A DNA stretch of 64,000 nt from assembly GCA_003278545.1 (NCBI GenBank), contig QCEF01000001.1, positions 248,001 through 312,000 on the forward strand, in the 5' to 3' direction. A model generated the notes under the pieces. The model was not told where the DNA came from. It did no database searches and was given only the letters and a program-made list of their open reading frames with translations. This DNA comes from Prochlorococcus sp. AG-355-N16. GTDB taxonomy: Bacteria > Cyanobacteriota > Cyanobacteriia > PCC-6307 > Cyanobiaceae. Shown piece after piece: positions 35,566-44,474 of this stretch. Position numbers and translations under genes: made by a program. Positions within the stretch are counted from its first letter, which is position 1. Every line of letters begins with the position of its first letter.

Positions 35566-36930
35566 GTGAAAAAGAATAGTCTCAATGTAAAAGAAAAAAA
35601 ACTATCTAAGATTGCATTCAGTCATGTTGGTTGTGAGAAAAATCTTGTTGATACTGAACATATGCAAGGCTTATTAGATAAAGAGGGTTATGAAGTTGAC
35701 AGCAATATAAATGATGCAAATGTTGTTGTTGTAAATACTTGCAGTTTTATTGAAACAGCTAGAGAAGAATCTATTAGAAAAATTCTAGAATATACAAATC
35801 AAGGAAAGGAAGTAATAGTTGCAGGCTGTATGGCTCAGCATTTTAAAGATGAGCTTATAAAAGAAATTCCTGAAATAAAAGGTTTGATTGGAACAGGAGA
35901 TTATCAAAAGATAGCCAAGGTTTTAGACAGAGTAGAAAAAGGGGAAATCGTTAATGAAGTTTCAAAAATACCGGAATTTATTGCAGATGAGGAAATACCT
36001 CGTTTTGTAGATAAAAATAAATTTGTTGCTTATCTTCGCATTGCTGAAGGCTGCAACTATAATTGCGCTTTTTGTATTATTCCTAAGTTGAGAGGTCCTC
36101 AAAGAAGTAGAACAATAGAATCTATAGTTTCAGAAGCCAAAAGTCTTGCAAAACAGGGTATTCAAGAAATCATTTTAATTAGTCAAATAACAACTAATTA
36201 TGGTCAAGATATTTATGGAAAACCATCATTAGCCAAACTTTTGAATGAGCTTTCTAAAGTTCCAATTCCTTGGATAAGGATACATTATGCTTATCCAACG
36301 GGTTTAACTGATGAAGTTATTAGAGCTTTCAAAGATTCAAAGAATATAGTTCCTTACTTTGATTTACCACTTCAGCATAGTCATCCAGATGTATTGAAGA
36401 GTATGAATAGACCTTGGCAGGCTTCTTTGAATGAATCAATTTTGGAGAAAATTAGAGAAGAAATTCCATCTGCTGTATTAAGAACTAGTCTCATTGTTGG
36501 ATTCCCGGGAGAAAAAAAAGAACATTTTGAACATCTTCTCGAATTTTTGGATAAGCACAAATTTGATCATGTGGGAGTATTTATTTTTTCTCCTGAGGAA
36601 GGAACTGCAGCTTTTCATTTGCCAAATAAAGTTTCCCTAGAGGTTGCAGAGGCAAGAAAAGATAATGTTATTTCAGTTCAACAAAATATCTCCAAAAATA
36701 AAAATCAGTCATATGTTGGTTCAAAAATGAAGATTTTGGTAGAAAAAATATCAGATAGTAGCGAATTAATAGGTCGGTCCTATAATTTCTCCCCTGAAAT
36801 TGACGGAACAGTAATTTTATCTGTTAAGGATAAAATTGATTTGAAAAATTATATTGGTAAATTTGTTGAAGCAAATATTTATTTTGCGGATGAATATGAT
36901 TTGTATGGAGAGACTATTAAAATTTTATAG
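35566..36930 (+). CDS. rimO: Ribosomal protein S12 methylthiotransferase RimO
   Basis: A 454-aa radical-SAM enzyme that adds a methylthio group to an Asp of ribosomal protein S12. The N-terminal MTTase domain carries cysteines 23, 59 and 88 for the second cluster. The radical-SAM cluster motif is CNYNCAFC, Cys163/167/170. A TRAM domain closes the protein ([18 protein letters not shown]), and this ending fits RimO better than MiaB. The frame starts with GTG at 35566, and no nearby ATG precedes the conserved [17 protein letters not shown] region. Confidence 0.94.
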   Translation: MKKNSLNVKEKKLSKIAFSHVGCEKNLVDTEHMQGLLDKEGYEVDSNINDANVVVVNTCSFIETAREESIRKILEYTNQGKEVIVAGCMAQHFKDELIKEIPEIKGLIGTGDYQKIAKVLDRVEKGEIVNEVSKIPEFIADEEIPRFVDKNKFVAYLRIAEGCNYNCAFCIIPKLRGPQRSRTIESIVSEAKSLAKQGIQEIILISQITTNYGQDIYGKPSLAKLLNELSKVPIPWIRIHYAYPTGLTDEVIRAFKDSKNIVPYFDLPLQHSHPDVLKSMNRPWQASLNESILEKIREEIPSAVLRTSLIVGFPGEKKEHFEHLLEFLDKHKFDHVGVFIFSPEEGTAAFHLPNKVSLEVAEARKDNVISVQQNISKNKNQSYVGSKMKILVEKISDSSELIGRSYNFSPEIDGTVILSVKDKIDLKNYIGKFVEANIYFADEYDLYGETIKIL

Positions 36931-36935
36931 TTTTT

Positions 36936-37028
36936 TTAAATTAATTTAACTGCTCTTAAGAGCTTATCTAATGCGAAAGCAGCTCCAAAACCAAAACCAA
37001 TAAATGCAAAATAGAAAATGATGTTCAT
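36936..37028 (-). CDS. petL: Probable cytochrome b6-f complex subunit PetL (30 aa)
   Basis: A 30-aa frame read by hand from the ATG at 37026-37028 to the TAA at 36936-36938. It is one membrane helix beginning MNIIFYFAFIGFGFG and ending LLRAVKLI. The length of about 30 residues, the lone helix and the basic KLI/RLI ending are those of PetL, a peripheral helix of the b6-f complex. PetM and PetN differ at the C-terminus. It lies between the convergent rimO stop (5 bp) and the DUF4346 gene. The assignment is by eye. Confidence 0.6.
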   Translation of the reverse strand: MNIIFYFAFIGFGFGAAFALDKLLRAVKLI

Positions 37029-37092
37029 TAATTTTTTTATTTTTATTTAATTTAACATCAGATGAAAAGATTAGATTTTTTCGTTTAATTTC

Positions 37093-37479
37093 TTAATCTT
37101 GGATATATGGTAATCTTTTGTACAAACATTCTTCTGCTTTTTGTAGTTCCCGGCCTAAATATAGGGCATGGTCGAATCTGGTTATTAAGTCATTTCTTTC
37201 TTCAGTGATCATTATTCCAAGTTGTTTCGCACTAATACCTTTAAAAACTTCATTACTAACTCTTTTATTTTTAGAGTCGCATTTAATAGGTTCATTTGTT
37301 TCTGGGTCAAGCGCATATCCCTCATCATTAATATTATTTAGAAAGTGCTCTAAAATTATTTTATTTTCTTCAAAATCTACTTTGATAATAAAATAACCGT
37401 TTGGATCTAAATCTATATATCGTTTGGATAGGTTATTATCAATTATTGTTTTTTCATCAAAACTGTTCTTAGAATCCAT
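37093..37479 (-). CDS. DUF4346 domain protein (128 aa)
   Basis: A 128-aa soluble protein. The segment NGYFIIKVDFEENKIILEHF near residue 27 and the C-terminal ITRFDHALYLGRELQKAEECL match DUF4346, a cyanobacterial family with remote likeness to part of tetrahydromethanopterin methyltransferase subunit A. It has no catalytic motif that I can name. It is encoded on the same strand as the probable petL gene, 64 bp ahead of it, so the two could share a transcript. Confidence 0.75.
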   Translation of the reverse strand: MDSKNSFDEKTIIDNNLSKRYIDLDPNGYFIIKVDFEENKIILEHFLNNINDEGYALDPETNEPIKCDSKNKRVSNEVFKGISAKQLGIMITEERNDLITRFDHALYLGRELQKAEECLYKRLPYIQD

Positions 37480-37539
37480 TCTTATAAGTTAATAAAAACT
37501 ATATTACTAATATAATCTTTGGTAAAGACGAATAATTTT

Positions 37540-38694
37540 TTATTTAAAGGGTATAGATTTATTTTCAAAATCAATTTCCATCTCTGTTTGTTTATTCACT
37601 TCATTTAGCCAAGGATAAATTATATTTTCCATATTTTTGTCAAACCACTTATGCATGCTAACGGTGCTTTTTGCAAAAAAACCTCTCCGTCTTTTATGTT
37701 TACCACCCGCTCCAGGATCAAACAAATGGATACTATTTTTTATTGCCCATTCAATTGGCTGGTAATAGCATAATTCAAAATGTAAATTAGATATTTCTCT
37801 TTGACTACCCCAATATCTACCCCATAAGTTGTTTTGATTTTTAACGCACATCGACATAGCACAAATTTCATTTGAATCATGTTTTGATGCACTAAAAAGT
37901 AAAAGATTTTTTTTATTATCAACCAGTGTTTCGAAAAATGTAGATGTTAGATATTTACTTCCCCAAACTCCCCACCTCGAACAATGCTGTTCATAAAAAT
38001 TATGCATTTTTTTGAGGATTTCTTGGTTGATATCATCTTCATTAAAAATTTCTACTTTAATGTCTTGTTTAATAATTGATTTCCTCTCTTTTTTTATATT
38101 TTTTCTCTGATTGGAGTTAAATCTAGATAGAAAATCATCAAATGTTTTTTCTCCATTACTCCTCCATTCACTGCTGGAGTTTATCCATTCATAGTATCCC
38201 AAAGATTTAAGATGGTTGCCCCAGCTTTCATCAATATATAAAAAATTACAACTTAGGATTTTGTTTGTAATCGCAAAGCTTTCGATATGGTTTATAAGTA
38301 AATTTGTAATTTCTTTCTTGCCTTTATTTTTTTTATAAAGAAATTGATATCCATTTACAGGACTATAAGGACTCATTCCAATTAATTTAGGGTAATAATT
38401 TAAATTCAGCTCTTGAGCCAATCTTGCAAATGATTGGTCAAAAATGAATTCTCCATAGCTATGATTTTTTAAAAAAAGTGGGGCAATTCCTAGTATTTCT
38501 TCATTTTTATAAGCAACAAAATATAGAGGCTGCCAACCAGTTTCTCTTGAAACACTTTTAGACATCTCAAGGTTTTTAATCCAAGTCCATTCATAAAATG
38601 GATTATTAATTTCATTTGCTAATTCATTCCATATCTCCTTGGAGATTTCCTTAATTGACAATTTGACTTCAACTTTATGTATTTTTTGATTCAT
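37540..38694 (-). CDS. GNAT-like N-acyltransferase (COG3146/DUF482 family)
   Basis: A 384-aa protein. FYEWTWIKNLEMSKSVSRETGWQPLYF near residues 33-59 and AFAKSTVSMHKWFDK near 352-366 match the COG3146 family. RFNSNQRKNIKKERKS, about residue 190, is its conserved basic centre, and the fold is related to FemAB-type transferases. The acyl donor and acceptor are not known. It is 17 bp downstream of the RibD-C reductase gene on the same strand and may share its transcript. Confidence 0.85.
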   Translation of the reverse strand: MNQKIHKVEVKLSIKEISKEIWNELANEINNPFYEWTWIKNLEMSKSVSRETGWQPLYFVAYKNEEILGIAPLFLKNHSYGEFIFDQSFARLAQELNLNYYPKLIGMSPYSPVNGYQFLYKKNKGKKEITNLLINHIESFAITNKILSCNFLYIDESWGNHLKSLGYYEWINSSSEWRSNGEKTFDDFLSRFNSNQRKNIKKERKSIIKQDIKVEIFNEDDINQEILKKMHNFYEQHCSRWGVWGSKYLTSTFFETLVDNKKNLLLFSASKHDSNEICAMSMCVKNQNNLWGRYWGSQREISNLHFELCYYQPIEWAIKNSIHLFDPGAGGKHKRRRGFFAKSTVSMHKWFDKNMENIIYPWLNEVNKQTEMEIDFENKSIPFK

Positions 38695-38711
38695 TTATTA
38701 TTAAAACTATT

Positions 38712-39362
38712 TCAAATCTTTTTGTAATGAACATGGATTTCATTATTCATTAAATTTTTAATTGATTTTATTTCCCATAGCCTTTTGAGATTAAAAATCG
38801 CATTTGTTTGTTCTGGAGGGATCCATGTATATATACCTCCAATAATTCGTGGAATTATTGTAATTTTTATATCTGTTATTAGATCCTCCTTTATAAATGA
38901 ATTTATAAGTTTTGCGCCTCCTAGCAGAGCTAAATCATTTATCCCTTGTTTTTTCAGTGAAATTAAAGTTTTTTTCCATGAATCTTCGAAAAAGAGTTCT
39001 TTCTCGAATTCATTATTCGACGAATTATCAACTTTACTTGAGCTTATTAGCCATCTTCTAATTGGTTGACGAAAGTATTTCCAATTACTGTTAAATTTTT
39101 TGCTATTTGAAGCAACTATAGAAATTGGTTGGCTTTTTGATATATTTACCTCGTCATTATCAGTGAGATTTTTAACTAGGTAAGTTGATTGATGAGCTAT
39201 TAAAGTACCTAAACCAAAAATGGTGGCGTCAACCATTGATAAGTGTTGATTTAATATTTTTTTATCTTCATCGCTTCCAAGATGCGATTCTCCACCTCTA
39301 GGAAATGCAATTCTCCCATCAAGACTTGATGCTATAACAATTATTACTCTTGGGATATTCAA
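38712..39362 (-). CDS. RibD C-terminal domain reductase (pyrimidine reductase-like)
   Basis: A 216-aa stand-alone reductase of the RibD-C/DHFR-like fold. The VIIVIASSLDGRIA start, LGSDEDKKILNQHLSMVDATIFGLGTL (residues 27-53) and LLGGAKLINSFI are the NADPH- and substrate-binding motifs. No deaminase domain is attached. The substrate may be the riboflavin pathway pyrimidine or another pterin-like compound. Its start overlaps the stop of the PTPS-like gene by 4 bp (ATGA type), so a pterin or flavin role is suggested by context. Confidence 0.85.
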   Translation of the reverse strand: MNIPRVIIVIASSLDGRIAFPRGGESHLGSDEDKKILNQHLSMVDATIFGLGTLIAHQSTYLVKNLTDNDEVNISKSQPISIVASNSKKFNSNWKYFRQPIRRWLISSSKVDNSSNNEFEKELFFEDSWKKTLISLKKQGINDLALLGGAKLINSFIKEDLITDIKITIIPRIIGGIYTWIPPEQTNAIFNLKRLWEIKSIKNLMNNEIHVHYKKI

Positions 39363-40285
39363 GTTTGCGTTACTAAACTATTTTCCAATTTCAACTTCAA
39401 CGAATTGGTTAACTTTTGATCAACATAAATTTCTGCAGCATTATTTGGACTCTCTTGGAGTCTTATTTTGTGTAATGTTGCACCAAGATTATGTATTGGT
39501 TTTTTAAGAATATCAGAAATATATAAAGCTATATTTTCAGCAGTTGGAACACAATTATGGAAAAATTCGATGTCTTTATTAAGAAAAGTATGATCTAGTT
39601 GCTCAACAACTAAATCGTTAATTATCTCTTGGAGGGCAGATAAGTCGCAAACCATTCCTGTCCTTTTATCAATGTCTCCCTTTACAGTTATATCGACAAG
39701 ATAGTTATGACCATGTCCATTAACTCTGGCACATTTCCCATAGATTTTTTTATTTTCATCAAAGGATATCTCTTCTTTTGCAAGTCTATGAGCGGCTGCA
39801 AAATGAGTTTGTACTGTTAAAAATGCTTCCATGTTTTTTCCAAAATAATCTGCCCATAAATTTGGGTTTTCATAAAGTCTTAGGCTTGTAAGAGGTAAAT
39901 CATCCTTCAGACGACTCCAAATGACCTTTACTAATGCTTCAGTTGTGGGAAGTATACCTTCTTGATTATTAACATTAAATTCAGGCCAGACATCATTTAA
40001 AAAACGAAAATCTAATTGTCCGGTAACCTTATCTTTAATAGAGTGTTTTACATCAGAGAGATTAAGTACCATTCCATCAGAGTCTAGTTCTCCACCCATT
40101 GAAACAATAAGTTCATAATTATGACCATGACCTGGTGCAATACTGCACTTTCCAAAAAGAGATAAATTTTCTTCTGGGCTTTTTTCAGGGAGCCAATAAC
40201 GGTGACTAGAACTAAAGCAGGCACGTCGAGTTATGACGCATTCACGTCCTTTTCCATGTAATGGTTTGGATTGTGTAGAAGTCAT
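39359..40285 (-). CDS. Tandem 6-pyruvoyltetrahydropterin / 6-carboxytetrahydropterin synthase (QueD-like), fused double domain
   Basis: A 308-aa protein made of two T-fold PTPS/QueD domains. Domain 1 (about 16-150) has zinc ligands His28, His53, His55, the Cys47 nucleophile and Glu139. Domain 2 (about 153-292) has His166, His191, His193, Cys185 and Glu278. The catalytic Asp-His pair is intact in domain 2 (Asp231-His232 in LDHTFLN) but reads LDFRFLN (Asp92-Phe93) in domain 1. So domain 2 should be active, and domain 1 is probably impaired or has shifted function. Products feed pterin or queuosine-type pathways. It is divergent from aroK with 50 bp between starts. Confidence 0.9.
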   Translation of the reverse strand: MTSTQSKPLHGKGRECVITRRACFSSSHRYWLPEKSPEENLSLFGKCSIAPGHGHNYELIVSMGGELDSDGMVLNLSDVKHSIKDKVTGQLDFRFLNDVWPEFNVNNQEGILPTTEALVKVIWSRLKDDLPLTSLRLYENPNLWADYFGKNMEAFLTVQTHFAAAHRLAKEEISFDENKKIYGKCARVNGHGHNYLVDITVKGDIDKRTGMVCDLSALQEIINDLVVEQLDHTFLNKDIEFFHNCVPTAENIALYISDILKKPIHNLGATLHKIRLQESPNNAAEIYVDQKLTNSLKLKLENSLVTQT

Positions 40286-40335
40286 ACCTGTCTGCGATAA
40301 TACTATCTTAAGGTTTTTAATACGCTTTTGTCTTT

Positions 40336-40893
40336 ATGGAACAATCCATTGTCGAAAAAACAGTTCATGCTATTAAGGGCAGAAGCATATTTTTAATAGG
40401 AATGATGGGTTCGGGTAAGTCACAAACGGGTTTGAAGCTGGCTGAATTATTGAAGTATAAATACATTGATTTAGATTCATTAATAGAGAAGTTGGCAAAA
40501 AAATCTATCAATCAAATTTTTAATGATGAAGGAGAAAATAATTTCCGTGAATTAGAAGCAAGCTGCCTTAAAGAAACTATTAAAATTCCTTCATTAGTAA
40601 TCTCTACTGGGGGAGGAATAGTTACCAAATCAGAAAACTGGGGAATTTTAAGGCAGGGAATAATTGCTTGGATAGATCTCGACAAAGATATAGCAATTGA
40701 AAGATTGAAAAATGAAATTGAAAATAGACCACTTCTCCAGGGAAAGAATCTAAATGATCTATATATGAGCATTTTTCAATCTAGAGAAAATTTGTATTCT
40801 CAAGCAGATTTAAGAATTAAAGTAAAAAAAGAAAATATTGAAGAAGTTGCTATGAAAATAATTAATGCAATTCATAAAGAAATAATAAGTTAA
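40336..40893 (+). CDS. aroK: Shikimate kinase
   Basis: Phosphorylates shikimate in aromatic amino acid synthesis. It is 185 aa with the P-loop GMMGSGKS at residues 22-29, DLDSLIEK (shikimate-binding Asp), a FRELE motif with the binding Arg, the STGGGIV loop that binds the substrate carboxylate, and the ENRPLLQG lid. All expected elements are present. Its stop overlaps the convergent 85-aa gene by 4 bp. Confidence 0.95.
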   Translation: MEQSIVEKTVHAIKGRSIFLIGMMGSGKSQTGLKLAELLKYKYIDLDSLIEKLAKKSINQIFNDEGENNFRELEASCLKETIKIPSLVISTGGGIVTKSENWGILRQGIIAWIDLDKDIAIERLKNEIENRPLLQGKNLNDLYMSIFQSRENLYSQADLRIKVKKENIEEVAMKIINAIHKEIIS

Positions 40894-41147
40894 TCTGGTT
40901 CAATTCTTACTGCAAACCACTTGATAACGTATCCTAATTTTATTTCTAATTCATAAGTGCTTTCCAATAATTCTTCAAAAAAATCCTGATCAGGATCTTC
41001 TATATTTTGATATATTGTTTGTGTTTCTGTCTTACTAAGCCAATTCTTCAACCATAAAATTGCTTCTTGCTTTGATACAATTTTTTCCTTTGAATCTGGC
41101 TCTAATAATACATAATGATCTGATACTCTTATTAGTGGATTTGACAT
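40890..41147 (-). CDS. Conserved hypothetical protein (85 aa)
   Basis: An 85-aa soluble, acidic protein (starts MSNPLIRVSDHYVLLEPDS). The KQEAILWLKNWL and YELEIKLGYVIKWFAVRIEPD segments look conserved and helical-amphipathic. I know it only as a picocyanobacterial protein type without a named role. The start codon is separated from the ATG of the divergent gene at 41149 by a single base, so each gene's promoter must lie inside the other gene. Confidence 0.7.
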   Translation of the reverse strand: MSNPLIRVSDHYVLLEPDSKEKIVSKQEAILWLKNWLSKTETQTIYQNIEDPDQDFFEELLESTYELEIKLGYVIKWFAVRIEPD

Positions 41148-41148
41148 A

Positions 41149-41856
41149 ATGAAAATTCTTCTTGGATTAATTCTTTGCTTGATTTTTCAAGGAATTTTTT
41201 TAGAAAGTTCTTTTGCTCTAGTAGATTCTAATGTACAAGAGTTTTTGGAAAATCGTGTAAATCAATGGCCAGAATTATATCTGCCAAATTTTAAATTATC
41301 GGATACTTCTAAGGATTTAATTTATCCTAAATGGTTCGAGGGGAATTGGCTTGTTACTTCTCAAGATATAGTTAATGATTCAGAAGAGCCAGTTATTTAT
41401 AAAGTAAATTTCTTTAAGAATGATTCAGATTTAATTGTTGGTAATCGTGCAAAAAATTCTGAATCTATTGGAAAAGCAATATTTGGTGAAACCTTAATCA
41501 AGGTTGTAAATGATCCTCAATCTATTAATAATCAAATTACTTATTTAAAAGATGATTTTTATATTGATTCAAGAATTACAGGGAGAAATCAGATCCAAGA
41601 TAATGATGTTTTTTTCGCAGATGAGCTAGTTATACAAACAGCACATAAGCCAGGTGCTTCAAGGATTAATCAGGTAGAGACCATTAGTAAATTTCAAAAA
41701 TGTTCCGAAGAAATATTGGAAGTTGATAATTCAATCAAACCATCAATTTGTGGAGTGCAATATGTTGCTTCTTATGGTTCAAAAGTTGGTGATTCATCTA
41801 TTCATGCTATCAAAACAAATAAATATAAATTGAAGTTTGAATTTATTGAGAGTTAG
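41149..41856 (+). CDS. Exported DUF6816-like protein (235 aa)
   Basis: A 235-aa protein with a clear signal peptide (MKILLGLILCLIFQGIFLES, with SFALV as likely cleavage region), so it is exported to the periplasm or thylakoid lumen. The mature part has WPELYLPNFKLSDTSKDLIYPKWFEGNWLVTS (residues about 39-70) and later KPGASRINQVETISKF, which fit DUF6816, a cyanobacterial and plastid lumen-type family of unknown role. The last 14 bp overlap the convergent GST gene. Confidence 0.75.
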   Translation: MKILLGLILCLIFQGIFLESSFALVDSNVQEFLENRVNQWPELYLPNFKLSDTSKDLIYPKWFEGNWLVTSQDIVNDSEEPVIYKVNFFKNDSDLIVGNRAKNSESIGKAIFGETLIKVVNDPQSINNQITYLKDDFYIDSRITGRNQIQDNDVFFADELVIQTAHKPGASRINQVETISKFQKCSEEILEVDNSIKPSICGVQYVASYGSKVGDSSIHAIKTNKYKLKFEFIES

Positions 41857-42568
41857 CACTAAAAAGATATTCTTCTAAGTTGTTCCTCCAAATGAAAAGA
41901 TTTTCTAAATAAGGGTTGTTTATGTATTCTTGGCTCCCCTCTCCTGAAAGAATTGGTCCTGCAGACTTTGGAAATTTAATAAGGGATAATTGTGCAGCAA
42001 TTGAAATATCTGCAATTGATAAACTATCTCCAACTAAATATTTCTTGTTGATCAAGGATTTTGATAAAGCTTCCAGTAATTTTTGGAGTTCTAAATTATC
42101 TTTAGAAGACAAAACTACATTAGAAATTTTACTAAGATTTTCAAAAGGTAATTTATCAACAATACTTTTAACTGAAGAAGGTATTTCATCTGGAAGTAAT
42201 GCAGTTCTAAGCTGTGGATTTTCTATTGCAGATTTTATTAAAGCTTTTCTACAAGTTGTAGCCATTGTAGTATCTGCCCAGTCTTCAATTAATTTGGATT
42301 GTGCAAATAATATTGGATCCTCCGGAAAAAGTGGATTGTTTTCATTTTTTTTATCTATATATTCACAAATAGTTGAAGAGTCATTAATAACTTGATCATT
42401 ACTATCGACTATTACAGGTACTTGTTTTTGACCTGATAATTTAAAGATTTCAAATTGGCCTATTCCAGGTGTTACTTCTTCAACTCTATATTGTAGTTTT
42501 TTTGCATGAAGAGCCATTCTTGTTTTTAAACAAAAAGCACTGTGCCTAAATTGATATAATGTAATCAT
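41843..42568 (-). CDS. Glutathione S-transferase family protein
   Basis: A 241-aa protein with an N-terminal thioredoxin-fold GST domain: LYQFRHSAFCLKTRMALHAKK at residues 4-24 in the glutathione-site position, then KQVPVIVDSNDQVINDSSTICEYI with the cis-Pro and Ser-Thr that bind glutathione. An all-helical C-terminal domain contains YLVGDSLSIADISIAAQL. FCLKTRMAL resembles the catalytic-Ser/Cys region of non-mammalian GSTs. Substrate unknown; a detoxification or redox role is likely. It overlaps the exported protein gene by 14 bp. Confidence 0.88.
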   Translation of the reverse strand: MITLYQFRHSAFCLKTRMALHAKKLQYRVEEVTPGIGQFEIFKLSGQKQVPVIVDSNDQVINDSSTICEYIDKKNENNPLFPEDPILFAQSKLIEDWADTTMATTCRKALIKSAIENPQLRTALLPDEIPSSVKSIVDKLPFENLSKISNVVLSSKDNLELQKLLEALSKSLINKKYLVGDSLSIADISIAAQLSLIKFPKSAGPILSGEGSQEYINNPYLENLFIWRNNLEEYLFSANSQ

Positions 42569-42622
42569 GCTGTTTAATGTTTGTTAAAACTTAGCTAAAA
42601 AAGTAATCTATTTGTGGAGCTG

Positions 42623-42826
42623 ATGGGCGAATTTTTCTCTAATGTTGCGAGATATCCAAAGTATTTGATATCTATTATTGTTGGGGGACTTGTTGCTTTG
42701 CTTGAACCTTTATTCAAGAATAGATCAAATCCACTCACAATAGTAGGTTTGATATCTTCTGTCTTAAGTGCTTTCATAACTGTTTATTTTGTCTTGCAAG
42801 CGATGACAAACCCAATAAATTTATAA
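42623..42826 (+). CDS. ycf33: Ycf33/DUF751 family small membrane protein (67 aa)
   Basis: I chose the ATG at 42623, since MGEFFSNVARYPKYLIS starts like known members; a GTG at 42614 would add three residues. Two membrane spans lie near residues 12-33 and 42-62, with the conserved NPLTIVGLISS between them. The family occurs in cyanobacteria and red-lineage plastids; its role is unknown. rbfA starts 5 bp downstream, so the two are co-transcribed. Confidence 0.8.
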   Translation: MGEFFSNVARYPKYLISIIVGGLVALLEPLFKNRSNPLTIVGLISSVLSAFITVYFVLQAMTNPINL

Positions 42827-42831
42827 CCATA

Positions 42832-43224
42832 ATGCCAAATAATTACCGTCTTGCAAAAGTTTCTTCTCTATTGAAGAAAGAAATAACCCTTATTTTGCAG
42901 AATGATTTAGAAAATGATCTTATTAGAGATCATTTCGTCAATATTTCTAAGATTGATTTATCAGTTGATTTGCAACACTGTAAAATTTATATAACTTCAA
43001 CTGCTCAAGAGAAAGTGAGGAAAGAAATTGTATCAAACTTGAATACTGCTAAAAGCTCTATAAGGCATAATTTAGGAAAAAGAATTGAGATGAGAAGAGT
43101 TCCAGAGATAATTTTTAAAGACGATGTTGTTCTTGATAAAGGATTATCAGTCTTAAAACTTCTTGATGAATTAAAAAATAAAAATAAAAATCATAATGTT
43201 GAGGACAAGGATGTTAAAAGTTGA
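42832..43224 (+). CDS. rbfA: Ribosome-binding factor A
   Basis: A 130-aa KH-type protein needed for late 30S maturation. RLAKVSSLLKKEITLIL at the N-terminus, the central ISKIDLSVDLQHCKIYIT strand region and RIEMRRVPEIIFKDDVVLDKG near residue 83-103 are family hallmarks. The tail is Lys- and Asn-rich. It follows ycf33 by 5 bp and overlaps the hemD frame, suggesting one transcript of ycf33-rbfA-hemD. Confidence 0.93.
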   Translation: MPNNYRLAKVSSLLKKEITLILQNDLENDLIRDHFVNISKIDLSVDLQHCKIYITSTAQEKVRKEIVSNLNTAKSSIRHNLGKRIEMRRVPEIIFKDDVVLDKGLSVLKLLDELKNKNKNHNVEDKDVKS

Positions 43225-44008
43225 TCTACCCCTTGATCAAAGAAATATAATTATCACTCGATCACAAGAAGGGATATTGGATATAAAAAAGATATTCATA
43301 AGCAAAGGCGCTAATGTATTTGATTTACCTGCAATAAGTATTGCTGATCCTGATGATTTGAATCCTCTTGATGAAGCATTAAATCAAATAAATGATTTTC
43401 ATTGGATTATTTTTTCCAGTAGTAATGGGATCAAATTTGTGGATAAAAGACTTAGATACTTTAATAGTTCATTAAAAGAATGTTCTCAAAAAACAAAAAT
43501 CGCCGTAGTCGGAGAAAAAACCTCAAAAACTCTTGATGATTTTGGGATTAAGGCTGATTTCATACCTCCAGAATTTGTTGCTGAAAGTTTAATTGATAAT
43601 TTCCCAGTATCTGGTTATGGACTTCGAGTTTTTGTACCAAGAGTTCAAACAGGTGGAAGGGATTTAATTGCAGATCAATTTAGAAAGGCTGGTTCTCGTG
43701 TATTTGAGGTTGCTGCATATGAAACTAGATGTCCTGAATCAATTCCGGAAGAAACAATTGATATTATTTCTAATCGAAAAGTCGATGCAATTATTTTCTC
43801 AAGCGGTAAAACCGTAGTAAATGCTGCTTTTTTGCTAGAAAAAAAACTTGGTAAACAATGGTTAGAATATTTTGATCAAATTAAGTTATTAACTATTGGA
43901 CCTCAGACAACAAAAAAATGTAACAAGATTTTTGGAAGAGTTGATAGTCAGGCCCAAAAATATACTTTTGAAGGACTACTAGATGTAGCAGTTAATATTT
44001 TTAATTAG
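43211..44008 (+). CDS. hemD: Uroporphyrinogen-III synthase
   Basis: Closes hydroxymethylbilane into uroporphyrinogen III on the way to chlorophyll, haem and corrin. I chose the ATG at 43211 (265 aa), which follows the purine-rich GAGGACAAGG and overlaps rbfA by 14 bp; an ATG 15 bp upstream is also in frame. The two-lobed HemD fold is indicated by NIIITRSQEG, WIIFSSSNGIKFV, AAYETRCPESIPE and IIFSSGKTVVNA, the last being the most conserved region. Sequence conservation in this family is low, but these fit. Confidence 0.88.
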   Translation: MLKVDLPLDQRNIIITRSQEGILDIKKIFISKGANVFDLPAISIADPDDLNPLDEALNQINDFHWIIFSSSNGIKFVDKRLRYFNSSLKECSQKTKIAVVGEKTSKTLDDFGIKADFIPPEFVAESLIDNFPVSGYGLRVFVPRVQTGGRDLIADQFRKAGSRVFEVAAYETRCPESIPEETIDIISNRKVDAIIFSSGKTVVNAAFLLEKKLGKQWLEYFDQIKLLTIGPQTTKKCNKIFGRVDSQAQKYTFEGLLDVAVNIFN

Positions 44009-44471
44009 AAAAATTTTTTGTATAGTTCTTTTCAACTAAATCTTTGAACCTATCAATATTGGCCTGTAATTCGTTTGTAACCATTTTTCCTAAAATATTT
44101 TCTTCCATAAACCGAGCAATCATTTTTGGTAGTTCATAAGTTATTGCTAAATTTACCGTTGTGATTTGATCAGTTTTACTTTCGAAAACTACTGATCCCT
44201 CAGTTGGTAAACCTCCTATTGATTTCCATTTAAGTTTCCTTTTTTCAACCCTTTCTGTAATTTGAGCTTTCCATTTAAACCTAAAGCCATTTGCAGCTAA
44301 AGTCCATTCTGTTAAATCTGGTAACGTATTAGTTTCTTCGTCAACTGTTTTTACAGATTCAATCCAGCTCATCCAAAGTGACATTGAGTCTAAATCGCTC
44401 CATGTGTCCCATACATTTTCAAGAGGCGCATTAACAACTGTTATTACGTCATGTTTTAGCCAAGTACCCAT
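44001..44471 (-). CDS. SRPBCC (START-like) protein, probable carotenoid-cluster partner
   Basis: A 156-aa protein of the polyketide cyclase/dehydrase or COQ10-like SRPBCC fold, beginning MGTWLKHDVITVVNAPLENVW and containing LWMSWIESVKTVDE and FRFKWKAQITERVEKRKLKWKSI (residues about 58-80). Such proteins bind hydrophobic ligands in a deep cavity. It lies 3 bp downstream of the zeta-carotene desaturase gene on the same strand, so it is surely co-transcribed and could handle a carotenoid or related lipid. Its end overlaps hemD by 8 bp. Confidence 0.85.
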   Translation of the reverse strand: MGTWLKHDVITVVNAPLENVWDTWSDLDSMSLWMSWIESVKTVDEETNTLPDLTEWTLAANGFRFKWKAQITERVEKRKLKWKSIGGLPTEGSVVFESKTDQITTVNLAITYELPKMIARFMEENILGKMVTNELQANIDRFKDLVEKNYTKNFSN

Positions 44472-44474
44472 TAT

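Noticed and set aside
42595-42777. 60-codon minus-strand frame opposite ycf33
   Set aside because: The plus-strand product has clear Ycf33 features and tight spacing to rbfA; the opposite frame has none.
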